From positions 434,001 to 498,000 of the forward strand of contig NZ_JAJITC010000003.1 of the NCBI RefSeq assembly GCF_020881035.1: 64,000 bases of DNA, written 5' to 3'. The translations under genes were made by a program, and so were the position numbers. Positions 9,631 to 18,964 of the stretch are shown in pieces. The DNA is from Paraburkholderia translucens. Lineage in GTDB: Bacteria; Pseudomonadota; Gammaproteobacteria; Burkholderiales; Burkholderiaceae. Positions within the stretch are counted from its first letter, which is position 1. Each line of letters starts with the position of its first letter. The notes below the pieces were generated by a model, which had not been told where the DNA came from, did not search any database, and saw only the letters and a program-made list of their open reading frames with translations.

Positions 9631-10290
9631 ATGCAGGAAGCGAAAGTGACGAAGGATTCGGCAACGCGCGCGTTGCGCCGGCGCGCTGGCGTGGTGGCGA
9701 GCGCTGCCGCGCTGCTGTGCGCCGGCGCGGTGCTGTGGACGCCGTCGCAGGCTTGGGCCGAAAGCGATGCGGTCAAGCAACTGGCGGCACCGCCGCCGAT
9801 CCAGTTGCCGCTGAAACCGAGCCCCGAGTTCGCGAAGTTCCCGCGCTATGCGGGCACGCTCGGCGCGCGGCCGATCGTGCTGCGGCTTGGCCCCAAGACC
9901 GATGACCCGTCCGGCGTGCACGGCGAGTATCAGTACACCGATACCGGTGAGGTGATCCTGATCGCCGGCGATCGCGTCGGCGATACGCTCGAGGTCGAGG
10001 AATCGAATGACGGCACGCATATCACCGGCAATTGGGTCGGTAAGTTCGCGGCCGACGGCTCGCTCGAAGGCGACCGGATGAATGTCGACGATTCGAGCCC
10101 GCAGGAGTTCAACCTGAGGCCGTTGGCGGCCGGTTCGGCCGGCGCGGGGACAGCCAATGCCCCGACCCCGGCGCCGCAACCCGCTGCGGCCAACGGCGCG
10201 GCTGCGGCGGCCTCAGCGGCACCGGCAGCGGCACCCGCTGCCGGCGGACATCCGGTGGGCGGCGTCAGCAACCTGCAAACCGGCGACTGA
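9631..10290 (+). CDS. Secreted or periplasmic protein of unknown function
   Basis: Not recognised as a named family. The start at 9631 has GAGG (9618-9621) 9 bases upstream; an in-frame ATG at 9622 directly abuts that site and is less likely. The 219-residue product has a basic N-region and a hydrophobic segment ending near AQAWA-like sequence (PSQAWAES), which looks like a Sec signal peptide. A compact domain of about 120 residues rich in Gly, Asp and Glu follows (YAGTLGARPIVLRLG, GEYQYTD, ITGNWVGKF). The last 60 residues are Ala/Pro low-complexity, probably disordered. It lies between bktB and metC on the same strand. Confidence 0.7.
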   Translation: MQEAKVTKDSATRALRRRAGVVASAAALLCAGAVLWTPSQAWAESDAVKQLAAPPPIQLPLKPSPEFAKFPRYAGTLGARPIVLRLGPKTDDPSGVHGEYQYTDTGEVILIAGDRVGDTLEVEESNDGTHITGNWVGKFAADGSLEGDRMNVDDSSPQEFNLRPLAAGSAGAGTANAPTPAPQPAAANGAAAAASAAPAAAPAAGGHPVGGVSNLQTGD

Positions 10291-10374
10291 CGGGTCTGCG
10301 CGCCGCGCATCCGGAATCGCGCAGCGCGGCTAACGTGCCAGTCGCGCTCTCCTGCGTTTTTCATCGAGCTTTAC

Positions 10375-11559
10375 ATGACTGAATCCAAACTCAAACGCGC
10401 TCTGCAAACCCGCATCGTGCACGCCGAGGACCAGATCACGCCGGGCTTCGAATCGTTCTCGACGCCGGTCACGCGCGCCTCGACGGTGGTGTTCCCCGAT
10501 CTCGCCGCGATGCGCGCGCTCGACTGGAAGAACGACGCGCAATGGCGTTACGGCCTGCATGCGACGCCGACGCAGATCGCGCTCGCGCAGCGCCTCGCTG
10601 CAATCGAGGGCGGCAATCATGCGCTGCTGCAGCCGTCGGGGCTGTCGTCGATCTCGAACGTCTACTTCGGCCTCGTGAAGGCCGGCGACGACGTGCTGAT
10701 TCCCGATAACGTCTATTCGCCGAACCGCGATCACGGCGACTGGCTCGCGCGCGATTTCGGCGTCACGGCGCGCTACTACGACCCGCTGATCGGCGCGGGC
10801 ATCGCTAGTCTGATCCGGCCGAACACGCGCCTGATCTGGATCGAGGCGCCCGGCTCGGTGACGATGGAAGTGCCCGACGTGCCGGCCATCACGGCGGCGG
10901 CGCGTGTGCGCAAGGTCGTCACCGCGATCGACAACACGTGGTCCGCGGGCCTCGCGTTCCGGCCGTTCGAGCACGGCGTCGACATCTCGGTGCAGGCGCT
11001 GACCAAATACCAGTCGGGCGGTGGCGACGTGCTGATGGGCGCGACGATTACGGTCGACCGCGAAGTCCATGTGAAGCTGAAGGCGGCGCGCATGCGCATG
11101 GGCATCGGCGTGTCGTCGGACGACTGCTCGCTGATTCTGCGCAGCCTGCCGAGCATGCGGCTGCGTTTCGCGCAGCACGACCGCGCGGCGCTGTCGCTCG
11201 CGACGTGGTTGAAGAGCCGGCCGGAAATCGCCGCGGTGTTGCATCCGGCGCTCGCCGATTGCCCGGGGCACGAAGTATACAAGCGTGACTTCACCGGCGC
11301 GGGCGGCCTGTTTTCAGTCGTGTTCGACGAGCGTTACAGCGATTCGCAGATCGACACCTTCTGCGAATCGCTCGAGCTTTTTTCGCTTGGCTGGAGCTGG
11401 GGAGGCGCGCATAGCCTCGCAATGCCGTATCACATCGCGTCGATGCGGACAGCGGCACAGTGGCCGCACAGGGGCACGCTGGTGCGCTTCTATATCGGTC
11501 TCGAGGACGAGGCGGATCTGCGCGCGGATATCGAGCGGAGTCTCGCGACGCTCGCTTGA
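10375..11559 (+). CDS. metC: Cystathionine beta-lyase
   Basis: PLP enzyme of the Cys/Met metabolism family that cleaves cystathionine to homocysteine, pyruvate and ammonia. The 394-residue protein has the usual order: an N-terminal strand with YGLHATPTQ, the cofactor ring-stacking region (LLQPSGLSSI), DNTWSAGLAFRP and the lysine in ALTKYQSGGGDVLMGA. The ending with WGGAHSLAMPY and RFYIGLED is typical of MetC rather than of cystathionine gamma-synthase. It ends just before a strong bidirectional terminator shared with serB. Confidence 0.9.
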   Translation: MTESKLKRALQTRIVHAEDQITPGFESFSTPVTRASTVVFPDLAAMRALDWKNDAQWRYGLHATPTQIALAQRLAAIEGGNHALLQPSGLSSISNVYFGLVKAGDDVLIPDNVYSPNRDHGDWLARDFGVTARYYDPLIGAGIASLIRPNTRLIWIEAPGSVTMEVPDVPAITAAARVRKVVTAIDNTWSAGLAFRPFEHGVDISVQALTKYQSGGGDVLMGATITVDREVHVKLKAARMRMGIGVSSDDCSLILRSLPSMRLRFAQHDRAALSLATWLKSRPEIAAVLHPALADCPGHEVYKRDFTGAGGLFSVVFDERYSDSQIDTFCESLELFSLGWSWGGAHSLAMPYHIASMRTAAQWPHRGTLVRFYIGLEDEADLRADIERSLATLA

Positions 11560-11593
11560 CGCGCGCTGCCGCTGTTCCGCGTGGTGGTTCGAG

Positions 11594-11630
11594 AAGCCCG
11601 CCGGGATGCGTTCCCGGCGGGCTTTTTTGG
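11594..11630. terminator. Bidirectional terminator between metC and serB
   Basis: AGCCCGCCGGGA (11595-11606) pairs perfectly with TCCCGGCGGGCT (11612-11623), followed by a T run. The 12-bp stem with a short loop lies between the convergent genes metC and serB. The T tract favours the plus strand. Confidence 0.85.
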
Positions 11631-11655
11631 GCTCCATGCTGCGAAAGCCCCGGCC

Positions 11656-12495
11656 TCAAATCAACCGCAGCAAGCCATCCAGTCCAACGAAATTGAACGA
11701 CACGCTGGCTGCCTCGCGCACCACCGGTTTGGCGCGGAATGCAACGGAGAGTCCCGCTTCGGCCATCATCTTCAGGTCGTTCGAGCCGTCGCCCATCGCA
11801 ATCGCGCGCGACGGCTCGATGCCGAGCGTCGCACAAGTTTCGCGCAGCGTGCGCGCTTTCACGTCGGCATTGACGATCTCGCCGACCACCTTGCCGGTCA
11901 GCTTGCCGTCGACGATTTCGAGTGTGTTCGCGCGCGTGAAATCGAGGCCGAGGCGCGCCTTCAGCTTCTCGGTGAAGAACGTGAAGCCGCCCGATACGAG
12001 CAGCGTTTTCAGGCCCGCCTGTTTCGCGCCGGAGAGCATGCGTTCGGCGCCCGGCGACAACTGCAGCCGCTCTTCGTACACGCGCTCGAGCGCGCCGGCG
12101 TCGAGGCCCTTTAGCAGCGCGACGCGCCGCGTCAGGCTTTCGTTGAAATCCTTGATCTCGCCGCGCATCGCCGCTTCGGTGATCGCCGCGACTTCGGTTT
12201 TGAGCCCGCAAAAATCGGCGATCTCGTCGATGCACTCGATCGTGATCAGCGTCGAATCCATGTCCATCGCGACGAGACCAAAGTCGCGCAGCTGCCTCCC
12301 TGCATCGACGAACGCGTAATCGAGCTGATGCGCGTAGCAATACGCTTCGACGTCGGCGCGTTGCGTGAGGTTCGCATCGGCGATGCGAATGGCGTTCGCG
12401 TCGATGACGGCGGCTTGCGAGCCGCGCGCGAGCGCGACGAGTGTCTTGTGGTGGTCGGCGGAAAGGGGGGCGACGCTTTGAATGACGAGGTTCAT
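11656..12495 (-). CDS. serB: Phosphoserine phosphatase SerB
   Basis: HAD-superfamily phosphatase that performs the last step of serine synthesis. The 279-residue protein starts MNLVIQSVAPLS and has an N-terminal regulatory half of about 80 residues. The HAD domain follows: motif I AMDMDSTLITIE, motif II VSGGFTFFTEKL and motif IV MGDGSNDLKMM. A much longer open frame continues upstream in the same phase but runs antisense to the LigD-like gene, so I placed the start at the conserved MNLVIQS. It diverges from the LigD-like gene across about 290 bases. Confidence 0.94.
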   Translation of the reverse strand: MNLVIQSVAPLSADHHKTLVALARGSQAAVIDANAIRIADANLTQRADVEAYCYAHQLDYAFVDAGRQLRDFGLVAMDMDSTLITIECIDEIADFCGLKTEVAAITEAAMRGEIKDFNESLTRRVALLKGLDAGALERVYEERLQLSPGAERMLSGAKQAGLKTLLVSGGFTFFTEKLKARLGLDFTRANTLEIVDGKLTGKVVGEIVNADVKARTLRETCATLGIEPSRAIAMGDGSNDLKMMAEAGLSVAFRAKPVVREAASVSFNFVGLDGLLRLI

Positions 12496-12789
12496 GGACG
12501 ACCAGTGACGCGGGAAAATGGAGGCGCGGGGCGCGCGGAAAATCCCGCTATTGTATCGGTTCCGTGCGCTGCGCCGTCGTGGGCGGCTGGATGGTGAGCC
12601 GAGGCACGGCGGGCGCTGGGGAATTTGCGGGTGTGCGGCGGTGCCGGTCCTGCTCGGACCTGGAGGCGGCCTCTGCGGGTATCGGCCGGGCCGCCGTCGA
12701 GCGGTAGCCGCTCGGCAAGATTCACTGGAACCCGTGGCACGCTTGCTGCTGCGCTTGATGTCAGGGAATCCGCCCGACAAGGAGCTGAC

Positions 12790-13821
12790 GTGCAACAGCA
12801 AACCGAAGCCGCTTCCGAAGAGGCGCCGCAAAAAAGCTCGCCCAACAAGCGCGCGGCGAAAAAGACCGCCAGGACCGCTGCTTCGGAAAGCGCGTCCGCC
12901 CGAACCACGGCAAGCCGCACGCGCGCGCAGAGCGAAATCGCCGGCGTGCGCATCTCGCATCCTGATCGCGTGATCGACACAAGCAGTGGGGCAAGCAAGC
13001 TCGAACTCGTGCAGTACTACGAATCCATTGCCGAATGGATGCTGCCGCATCTGCGCGAACGGCCGGTTGCGCTGGTGCGCGCGCCCGAGGGTATCGGCGG
13101 CGAGCTGTTCTTCCAGAAGCACAGCCAGAAGCTGGCGATTGCCCACGTCACGCAGCATGAGGGACTCGATCCGGGCCATCCGCCGCTGATCACGATCGAC
13201 ACGCTCGCCGCGCTGGTCGGCGCCGCGCAGATGGGCACCGTCGAATTTCATACGTGGAATGCGATTGCGTCGAGCATCGAAAAGCCCGATCGCGTCGTGT
13301 TCGATCTCGATCCGGACCCGTCGCTCGGCTGGGAGCGCATGATCGAGGCCGCGCAACTGACGCGCTCGCTGCTCGACGAACTGGGCCTCGAGTCGTTCTG
13401 CAAGACGAGCGGCGGCAAGGGCTTGCACGTAGTCGTTCCGCTCGTGAAGCAGGCCGGTTGGGACGACGTGAAGGACTTCTCGCAGGCGGTCGCGCGGCAC
13501 ATGGCGGCGACGCTGCCACGGTACTTCAGCGCGAAGATGGGCGCGCAGAATCGCAAGAAGAAAATTTTCATCGATTATCTGCGCAACAACCGCGGCTCGA
13601 GCACGGTGGCGGCATTCTCGGCTCGCGCGCGGCCGGGGCTCGGGGTGTCGGTGCCGCTAGCATGGGATGAACTCGAGAAGACGACGGGTGGCGATCAGTG
13701 GAACATCCGCAACGTGCGCGAGCGCGTGGACGGTCTCAAAAGCGACCCATGGGCGAACTATGCGAAGACGCGTCAGCGCATCACGGCCGCAATGAAAAAA
13801 CGTCTGGGCGGCACGCCATGA
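12790..13821 (+). CDS. Stand-alone LigD-type DNA polymerase/primase domain protein
   Basis: Resembles the C-terminal polymerase domain of the bacterial end-joining enzyme LigD, but without the phosphoesterase and ligase domains. The start is a GTG with AAGGAG 5 bases upstream, giving 343 residues. Residues 1-55 are Lys/Ala/Ser-rich, like the linker before this domain in full LigD. The domain begins at AGVRISHPDRVID and contains ELFFQKH, the metal-binding DLDPDPS, SGGKGLHVVVP and the late IDYLRNN aspartate, so the active site looks complete. No Ku or ligase gene is adjacent. It is either a domain-sized relic of ligD or a genuine single-domain polymerase like those of mycobacteria. Confidence 0.85.
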   Translation: MQQQTEAASEEAPQKSSPNKRAAKKTARTAASESASARTTASRTRAQSEIAGVRISHPDRVIDTSSGASKLELVQYYESIAEWMLPHLRERPVALVRAPEGIGGELFFQKHSQKLAIAHVTQHEGLDPGHPPLITIDTLAALVGAAQMGTVEFHTWNAIASSIEKPDRVVFDLDPDPSLGWERMIEAAQLTRSLLDELGLESFCKTSGGKGLHVVVPLVKQAGWDDVKDFSQAVARHMAATLPRYFSAKMGAQNRKKKIFIDYLRNNRGSSTVAAFSARARPGLGVSVPLAWDELEKTTGGDQWNIRNVRERVDGLKSDPWANYAKTRQRITAAMKKRLGGTP

Positions 13822-14143
13822 GCGATCGTCCGGGTGGCTGAATTCGATCGCACATGCACCGCGCGGACTCGGCGCGCGGTCGGCAAGCTGGTTCCAACAG
13901 GGTTTTGAGATGAAATCGGCGCGCAGAAAGCGCGTCCCCGCAAGCCGGTTAACACCCGAGCCGACACGGCACGCGCGGCATCGCGCTTGGCGTTAGACTG
14001 ACGACGCAGCATGCCAAAACGGTTGCGTGTCTTGCGGCGAGGCAAGCCGGTATAACCCGGCTGAGCTGGGACGTGCGTGAACAACAGTGCACAGGCAGTC
14101 GCACCGACGCGAGCGCGCAGCGGCACCACAACGAGGTGACAGT
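13822..14143. other. Intergenic region after the LigD-type polymerase gene
   Basis: 322 bases without a supportable gene on either strand. A -10-like TATAAC at 14051-14056, with no good -35, may serve the secreted-protein gene downstream. Confidence 0.45.
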
Positions 14144-14692
14144 ATGAGCTTGCGCTTCAAACTCTCCGCCGTTTCCGTTGTCGCTTCTCTCGCCTGCACG
14201 CTCGTGCCGGCTGCTCGTGCAGCCACGCCGATCACGGTGACCAACCAGGCCCCGCTGGACGGTCCGATTCGCTACACCGTTCGCGTCACGTCGAAACAGT
14301 TCGGCAATTCCCAGGAAACCCGCACGATCCGCTCGGGCGAATCAGACGACTTCACCTGGAAGACCGTGCCGCCAGGTGGTCCGGTGCCCGGCACGGATGC
14401 GTGCCCGGACTACTCGTCGCTGCCGGTCGACGCGAATGGCGCGATGATCCGCCAGACGCAGATCCGCTTCGCGCCGGTGGTGTCGAAAGACGGCACCGCG
14501 ACCGTGCAATTGAGCTTCCAGGCGCAGACGCCCCATGGCGTCAAAACCGTGACGAGCGGAGGCAAGACGCTCCAGTGTCCGAACGATGTGCGCATGAGCC
14601 AGATCGTGCGTTTCACGATGCCGGTCAACGGCACGACAAAAACGCTGACGCTGAGCGACGGCACCGAGGTGGCGATCACCGCGAAGCGTTGA
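14144..14692 (+). CDS. Secreted protein of unknown function
   Basis: The 182-residue product starts MSLRFKLSAVSVVASLACT and has a clear Sec signal peptide that cleaves after ARAA near residue 26. The mature part is a beta-rich domain with two cysteines (TDACPDY and TLQCPND) that could form a disulfide. I cannot assign a function. GAGGTGA at 14133-14139 is well placed for this ATG, which rules against the longer in-frame start at 14087. Its neighbours (a LigD-type polymerase and fetAB) give no functional hint. Confidence 0.75.
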   Translation: MSLRFKLSAVSVVASLACTLVPAARAATPITVTNQAPLDGPIRYTVRVTSKQFGNSQETRTIRSGESDDFTWKTVPPGGPVPGTDACPDYSSLPVDANGAMIRQTQIRFAPVVSKDGTATVQLSFQAQTPHGVKTVTSGGKTLQCPNDVRMSQIVRFTMPVNGTTKTLTLSDGTEVAITAKR

Positions 14693-14746
14693 AGACGAGC
14701 GGGCAGGGGATTGCCGCGTCCGCGGCCCGCAGCATGCGCTGGTGCG

Positions 14747-15553
14747 TCATCCCTTGCGCGCCGCGCGCTCGACCAGCCGCGCCGGCAAGAACTGGTGCCC
14801 GGCCGAAAAGAGCCGCCGGTACGTGAGCAGCACCGCGCCCACGGTCCCCAGCGCCGACGCCGCCGCGATCAGAAACATGATGACGATCTGATAGCGCACC
14901 GCCTGCAATGGCGACTGTCCCGCCAGCACCTGACCGGTCATCATGCCGGGCAGGCTCACGACACCGACCACCGCCATCTGGTTCAACGTCGGCATCATGC
15001 CCGCGCGCACCGCCTGGCGGGCTGGCGCCTGCGCGGCCTCCCAGCGCGTCGCGCCGAGCGCGAGCGCCATGTCGACGCGGTCGCGCCGCGCGGTCAGTTC
15101 CTCGATCATCCGCTCGATGCCAAGCGACACGCCGGTCAGCGTGTTGCCGAGGATCATGCCGAGAATCGGAATCGCATATTGCGGCGCGTACCACGGATGA
15201 ATGCGGATCACGACGAACAGGCCCACCGCTGCAACGAGCCATGAACTCACCCAGATCGACAGCACGCTGTCGGCGCGTTGCCCGGCATAGGTGCGGCTGC
15301 CGCGCTGGGCGCCGGCGAAACCGGCGATCAGCGTCATCAGGATCATCAGCGGCAGCACGACGTACCAGCGATCGAATTCGAACACCCAGCCGAGCACATA
15401 GCCGATCGCGAGTAGCTGGACGACGGTGCGCACCGCGGCCCATGCGAGCTTGCGCTCGAGATCGAGCTTCAGCGCGACCGACACCGCGCCATTCACGACG
15501 ATCAGCAGCGTCGCGATCGCGACGTCCCACAGGCTCAAATTCTGCAGGGTCAT
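14747..15553 (-). CDS. fetB: Iron export ABC transporter permease FetB
   Basis: Inner-membrane permease of the FetAB (YbbL/YbbM) exporter, linked in E. coli to iron efflux and peroxide resistance. The 268-residue protein has about seven hydrophobic segments, and the conserved ALGATRWEAAQAPARQAVRAG and SLPGMMTGQVLAGQSP stretches are typical of UPF0014. Its ATG overlaps the stop of fetA by 4 bases (ATGA), so the two are translationally coupled. An open frame continues upstream in phase but is antisense-like sequence within fetA. Confidence 0.9.
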   Translation of the reverse strand: MTLQNLSLWDVAIATLLIVVNGAVSVALKLDLERKLAWAAVRTVVQLLAIGYVLGWVFEFDRWYVVLPLMILMTLIAGFAGAQRGSRTYAGQRADSVLSIWVSSWLVAAVGLFVVIRIHPWYAPQYAIPILGMILGNTLTGVSLGIERMIEELTARRDRVDMALALGATRWEAAQAPARQAVRAGMMPTLNQMAVVGVVSLPGMMTGQVLAGQSPLQAVRYQIVIMFLIAAASALGTVGAVLLTYRRLFSAGHQFLPARLVERAARKG

Positions 15554-16290
15554 GGGCGGGTCTCCCGAGGCAGTCCGGCAGCAGCGCGGTGTTGGGCTTC
15601 GCCGTGGACGGGAAGGTCTTCGCCGAGCACGCCGGCGCGCATCGTCAGATGCCGTTCGCTCATGCGGGCCGCCTGCTCCAGATCGTGCGACACCCATATC
15701 GACGCATGACGTCCCGGCGCGGCATCGAACCACGCCCGCACGAGCGCTTCGATCGCGCGCGACGACGCCGGGTCGAGCGATGCGGTCGGTTCGTCGAGCA
15801 ACAGCACTTGAGGCGCGAGTTGCAGCACGCGGATCAGCGCGGCGATCTGCGCTTCGCCGCCTGACAGCTCGCTCGCGCGCTTGTCGAGAAAGTCTTCGCC
15901 ACGGCCGGCTCGTATGGCAAGCGCGGCCGCCCGGGCGCGATCGAAGCGCACGTCGCGATATGCGCGCAATTCGAACGGATAGCGCAGATTGTCTTCGACG
16001 CTGCCGTCGATCAACGCGGGCCGTTGCCGGATATACGCCACATTGCGCCGATAGCGCGGAATCGCCGCGCGCTCGACCGGCGCGCCATGCCACAGAATGC
16101 GTCCCGCATCGATCGGATCAAGTAGCGCGAGCGCGCGCAGAAACACGCTTTTGCCGGAGCCAGATGGTCCGGTGACCGCGACGCGCTCGCCTGCGCGCAG
16201 TGCGAAGGTGGCCGGTTGCAACAGCGTCTGGCCGCGCTCGGCATCACGCCGCACGATGCCGTTGGCGAGGACGAAGGGAACATCGGTCAT
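15550..16290 (-). CDS. fetA: Iron export ABC transporter ATP-binding protein FetA
   Basis: ATPase partner of FetB. The 246-residue protein carries all ABC motifs in order: Walker A (GPSGSGKSVFLRAL), Q-loop (YIRQRPALIDG), signature LSGGEAQIAAL, Walker B VLLLDEPTASLD and the switch histidine in WVSHD. It is the first gene of the fetA-fetB pair. Its promoter must lie in the 238-base divergent gap before the AsmA-family gene. Confidence 0.9.
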   Translation of the reverse strand: MTDVPFVLANGIVRRDAERGQTLLQPATFALRAGERVAVTGPSGSGKSVFLRALALLDPIDAGRILWHGAPVERAAIPRYRRNVAYIRQRPALIDGSVEDNLRYPFELRAYRDVRFDRARAAALAIRAGRGEDFLDKRASELSGGEAQIAALIRVLQLAPQVLLLDEPTASLDPASSRAIEALVRAWFDAAPGRHASIWVSHDLEQAARMSERHLTMRAGVLGEDLPVHGEAQHRAAAGLPRETRP

Positions 16291-16528
16291 GGTTGGATCG
16301 TCGTGGAGAGGGGGCCGGGAACGGTACTTTATCGGCCATGATTCTTCGATGCCGGCGCGACGGCGTCAATGCGCCCGTTGGCGTGTCGGCAAAGTGTGCG
16401 CCATGATAAAACCACAACGCGCGACCACGCGCGCCATCGCACGCGCTGGCGCAGCGATGCATGTCGCCGCGCCGGGCACGATAACTGCTGCACGGTGCAC
16501 AACATAGAACAACAAGCGGAGTTTATTG

Positions 16529-18964
16529 ATGGCAGGGTCGAGCAGCGTCGGACGACGGATCGGAAAAGTCTTTGCATGGCTGCTGGCGGCGCTTGTCATC
16601 CTGGTTGTCGCGCTCGTCATCTTCATCCTGACCTTCGACTGGAACCGCGCGCGGCCGTACGTCGACGATAAGGTCAGCCAGGCGATCGGCAGGCCGTTCG
16701 CGATCAACGGCGATCTCAAGGTCGGTTGGCGTTCTCCGTCCGGCGAAACCGGCTGGCGCGGCTGGGTGCCCTGGCCGCGCTTTTCGGCAGCCAATATCAC
16801 GATCGGCAATCCCGACTGGGCCAGGCAGCCGCAGTTCGCGACGCTCGACGAAATCGATTTCGAGGTCCAGGTGCTGCCGCTGCTCGCGCATGACATCGTG
16901 ATTCCGGCGATCAACCTCGTCAATCCGTCGGTCGATCTCGAACGCCTGGCCGATGGGCGCAACAACTGGACCTTCAAGCTGCCGTCGTCGCGGGGACCGT
17001 CGAAGTGGACGCTCGACTTGCACGATGTCGGCTTCGCGAAGGGCAATATCGCGCTGTCGGACCAGCAGAAGAAGGTCGACCTTCGGATGGTCGTCGATAC
17101 GCTCGGGCAGCCGATTCCGCTCGGCGACGCGCTCAAACAGCAGGAGGCGGCCTCGCGCAGCGCATCCGCGCAGGCGATCGGCCGCGCGGGCGCGAGCAAG
17201 CTCGCCGCGCAGGCCGAGGCGCAGGCAGCCTCGGAGGCGAAAGCAGCTTCCGAAGCGCCGGCTGCGGCGCAGGCATCGGCAGCAGCGGGCGCGCCCGCGA
17301 CGAGCGGCGCCACCGCGCCGGGCGAAGCCGCGCACCAGAGCGCCAGCGCAGCCGCGGCAAAGTCGGGCGCGAGCGGCAGCGCACCTGGCGCACCGCGCGC
17401 GAGCCCGCTCTATGCGATCGGATGGACCGTCAAGGGCACATACAACAGCACGCCGGTGTCCGGCAGCGGCAAGCTCGGCGGCGTGCTCGCGCTGCAGGAC
17501 GTGAACCGGCCGTTCCCGGTGCAGGCCGACGTGAAAGGCGGCGACCTGCATATCGCATTCGTTGGCACGATTACCGATCCGGCGCATCTCGCGGCGCTCG
17601 ATCTGCGTCTCTGGCTGCAAGGCAACAGCATGGCACGCCTGTATTCGCTGACCGGCGTGACCTTGCCCGAAACTCCGCCGTACGCGACCGAGGGCCATCT
17701 GATCGGTCGGTTCAAGTCGAGCGGCAACGTGTTCACTTATGAAAACTTTACGGGCCGGGTCGGCGGCAGCGATCTCAACGGTTCGTTGACCTATACCGCG
17801 CGAGAGCCGAGGCCGCTGCTGCAGGGTGAAGTCGAATCGCATCTATTGCAGTTCCCGGATCTCGCGCCGGTGATCGGCGCCGATTCGAAGGCGAGCCAGG
17901 CGCAACGCGGCGAAAAGACTCATCAGCCGGCCGATCGCGTACTGCCGGCCGAAGAGTTCCACACCGACCGCTGGAAGGCGATCGACGCCGACGTCAAGTA
18001 CGCCGGCCGGCGCATCGTCAAGAACCCGAATCTGCCGATCACGGATTTGTACACCCACGTCGTGATGACCGATGGCGTGCTGTCGCTCGTGCCGCTGAAG
18101 TTCGGCGTCGCGGGCGGCTCGCTCGCGTCGGACATTCACCTCGATGGCAGCGGGGCGCCGCTGAAGGGGCGCTTTGCCATGTCGGCGCGGCATCTGAAGT
18201 TGAAGCAGTTGTTCCCGAACTTCAAGACGATGCAGAACGCGCTCGGCGAGATCAACGGGGATGCGTCGCTGTCCGCGACCGGCAATTCGCCCGCGGCGCT
18301 CGCGGCGACTTCGAACGGCGAGCTGAAGGCCCTCGTCACCGAGGGCACCGTAAGCCGTCTGCTGATGGAGGCGGCGGGGCTGAACGTCGCGAACGTCGTG
18401 TATGAAAAGCTGTTCGGCGATCGCGACGTGCAGATCAACTGCGCGGCCGCCAATTTCATCGCCACCGACGGTGTGCTCGAGGCGCGTGTGTTCGCGCTCG
18501 ATACCGGCGACGCGGTGATCAACATCGACGGTCACGTGAATCTGCGTGACGAGACGCTGGACCTTGGCGTGCATCCGCACACGAAGGGCTTCCGGGTCCT
18601 TTCGCTGCGTTCTCCGCTGTACGTGAAGGGCACGTTGAAGGACCCGCGCGTCGGCGTCAATGCGGCCGCGCTCGCGTTGCGTGGGGGCGCGGCGGTCGGC
18701 CTCGGGCTGATCAATCCGTTCGCGGCACTGATCCCGCTGCTCGCGCCGAGCAACAACAAGCCGCTTGCATGTACGAAATTGCTCGCGCAGGCCCAGCAGA
18801 TGCCCAAGGCGCCGCCGCCGGGCGTCAAGCAGCCGAACACACCGGTCTCGCACGAGGGCGCGCCGGTCAACGAGTCCTCGGGCGGCGCGTCCAAGCCGGC
18901 CGTTTCGGGTCGCAAGCCCGCCGCGCTGTCGCCGGCGAGCGCGGCCGAATACAAGGGGAGTTGA
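16529..18964 (+). CDS. AsmA-family envelope protein
   Basis: Large inner-membrane-anchored periplasmic protein of the AsmA/DUF748 group, implicated in lipid transport between envelope membranes. The 811-residue product has one N-terminal membrane segment (about residues 12-35, LLAALVILVVALVIFILTF) and then an AsmA N-terminal part (PFAINGDLKVGW, FSAANITIGNPDW). Residues about 205-290 are an Ala/Ser/Gly-rich insertion that is probably disordered. The C-terminal AsmA_2 repeat region holds GEINGDASLSATGNSP and LDLGVHPHTKGFRVLSLRSPLYVKG. GGAG at 16518-16521 supports the ATG at 16529. Confidence 0.85.
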   Translation: MAGSSSVGRRIGKVFAWLLAALVILVVALVIFILTFDWNRARPYVDDKVSQAIGRPFAINGDLKVGWRSPSGETGWRGWVPWPRFSAANITIGNPDWARQPQFATLDEIDFEVQVLPLLAHDIVIPAINLVNPSVDLERLADGRNNWTFKLPSSRGPSKWTLDLHDVGFAKGNIALSDQQKKVDLRMVVDTLGQPIPLGDALKQQEAASRSASAQAIGRAGASKLAAQAEAQAASEAKAASEAPAAAQASAAAGAPATSGATAPGEAAHQSASAAAAKSGASGSAPGAPRASPLYAIGWTVKGTYNSTPVSGSGKLGGVLALQDVNRPFPVQADVKGGDLHIAFVGTITDPAHLAALDLRLWLQGNSMARLYSLTGVTLPETPPYATEGHLIGRFKSSGNVFTYENFTGRVGGSDLNGSLTYTAREPRPLLQGEVESHLLQFPDLAPVIGADSKASQAQRGEKTHQPADRVLPAEEFHTDRWKAIDADVKYAGRRIVKNPNLPITDLYTHVVMTDGVLSLVPLKFGVAGGSLASDIHLDGSGAPLKGRFAMSARHLKLKQLFPNFKTMQNALGEINGDASLSATGNSPAALAATSNGELKALVTEGTVSRLLMEAAGLNVANVVYEKLFGDRDVQINCAAANFIATDGVLEARVFALDTGDAVINIDGHVNLRDETLDLGVHPHTKGFRVLSLRSPLYVKGTLKDPRVGVNAAALALRGGAAVGLGLINPFAALIPLLAPSNNKPLACTKLLAQAQQMPKAPPPGVKQPNTPVSHEGAPVNESSGGASKPAVSGRKPAALSPASAAEYKGS

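Noticed and set aside
10291..10374. SAM-type riboswitch before metC
   Set aside because: The gap is only 84 bases and shows no conserved riboswitch core.
12496..13500. Upstream extension of the serB frame to a 614-codon protein
   Set aside because: The added part is antisense to the LigD-type polymerase gene. The conserved SerB start at 12495 fits the family length.
14747..16093. Single 448-codon frame covering fetB and the front of fetA
   Set aside because: fetB starts at 15553 with a 4-base overlap with fetA. The extension is in the wrong frame for fetA.
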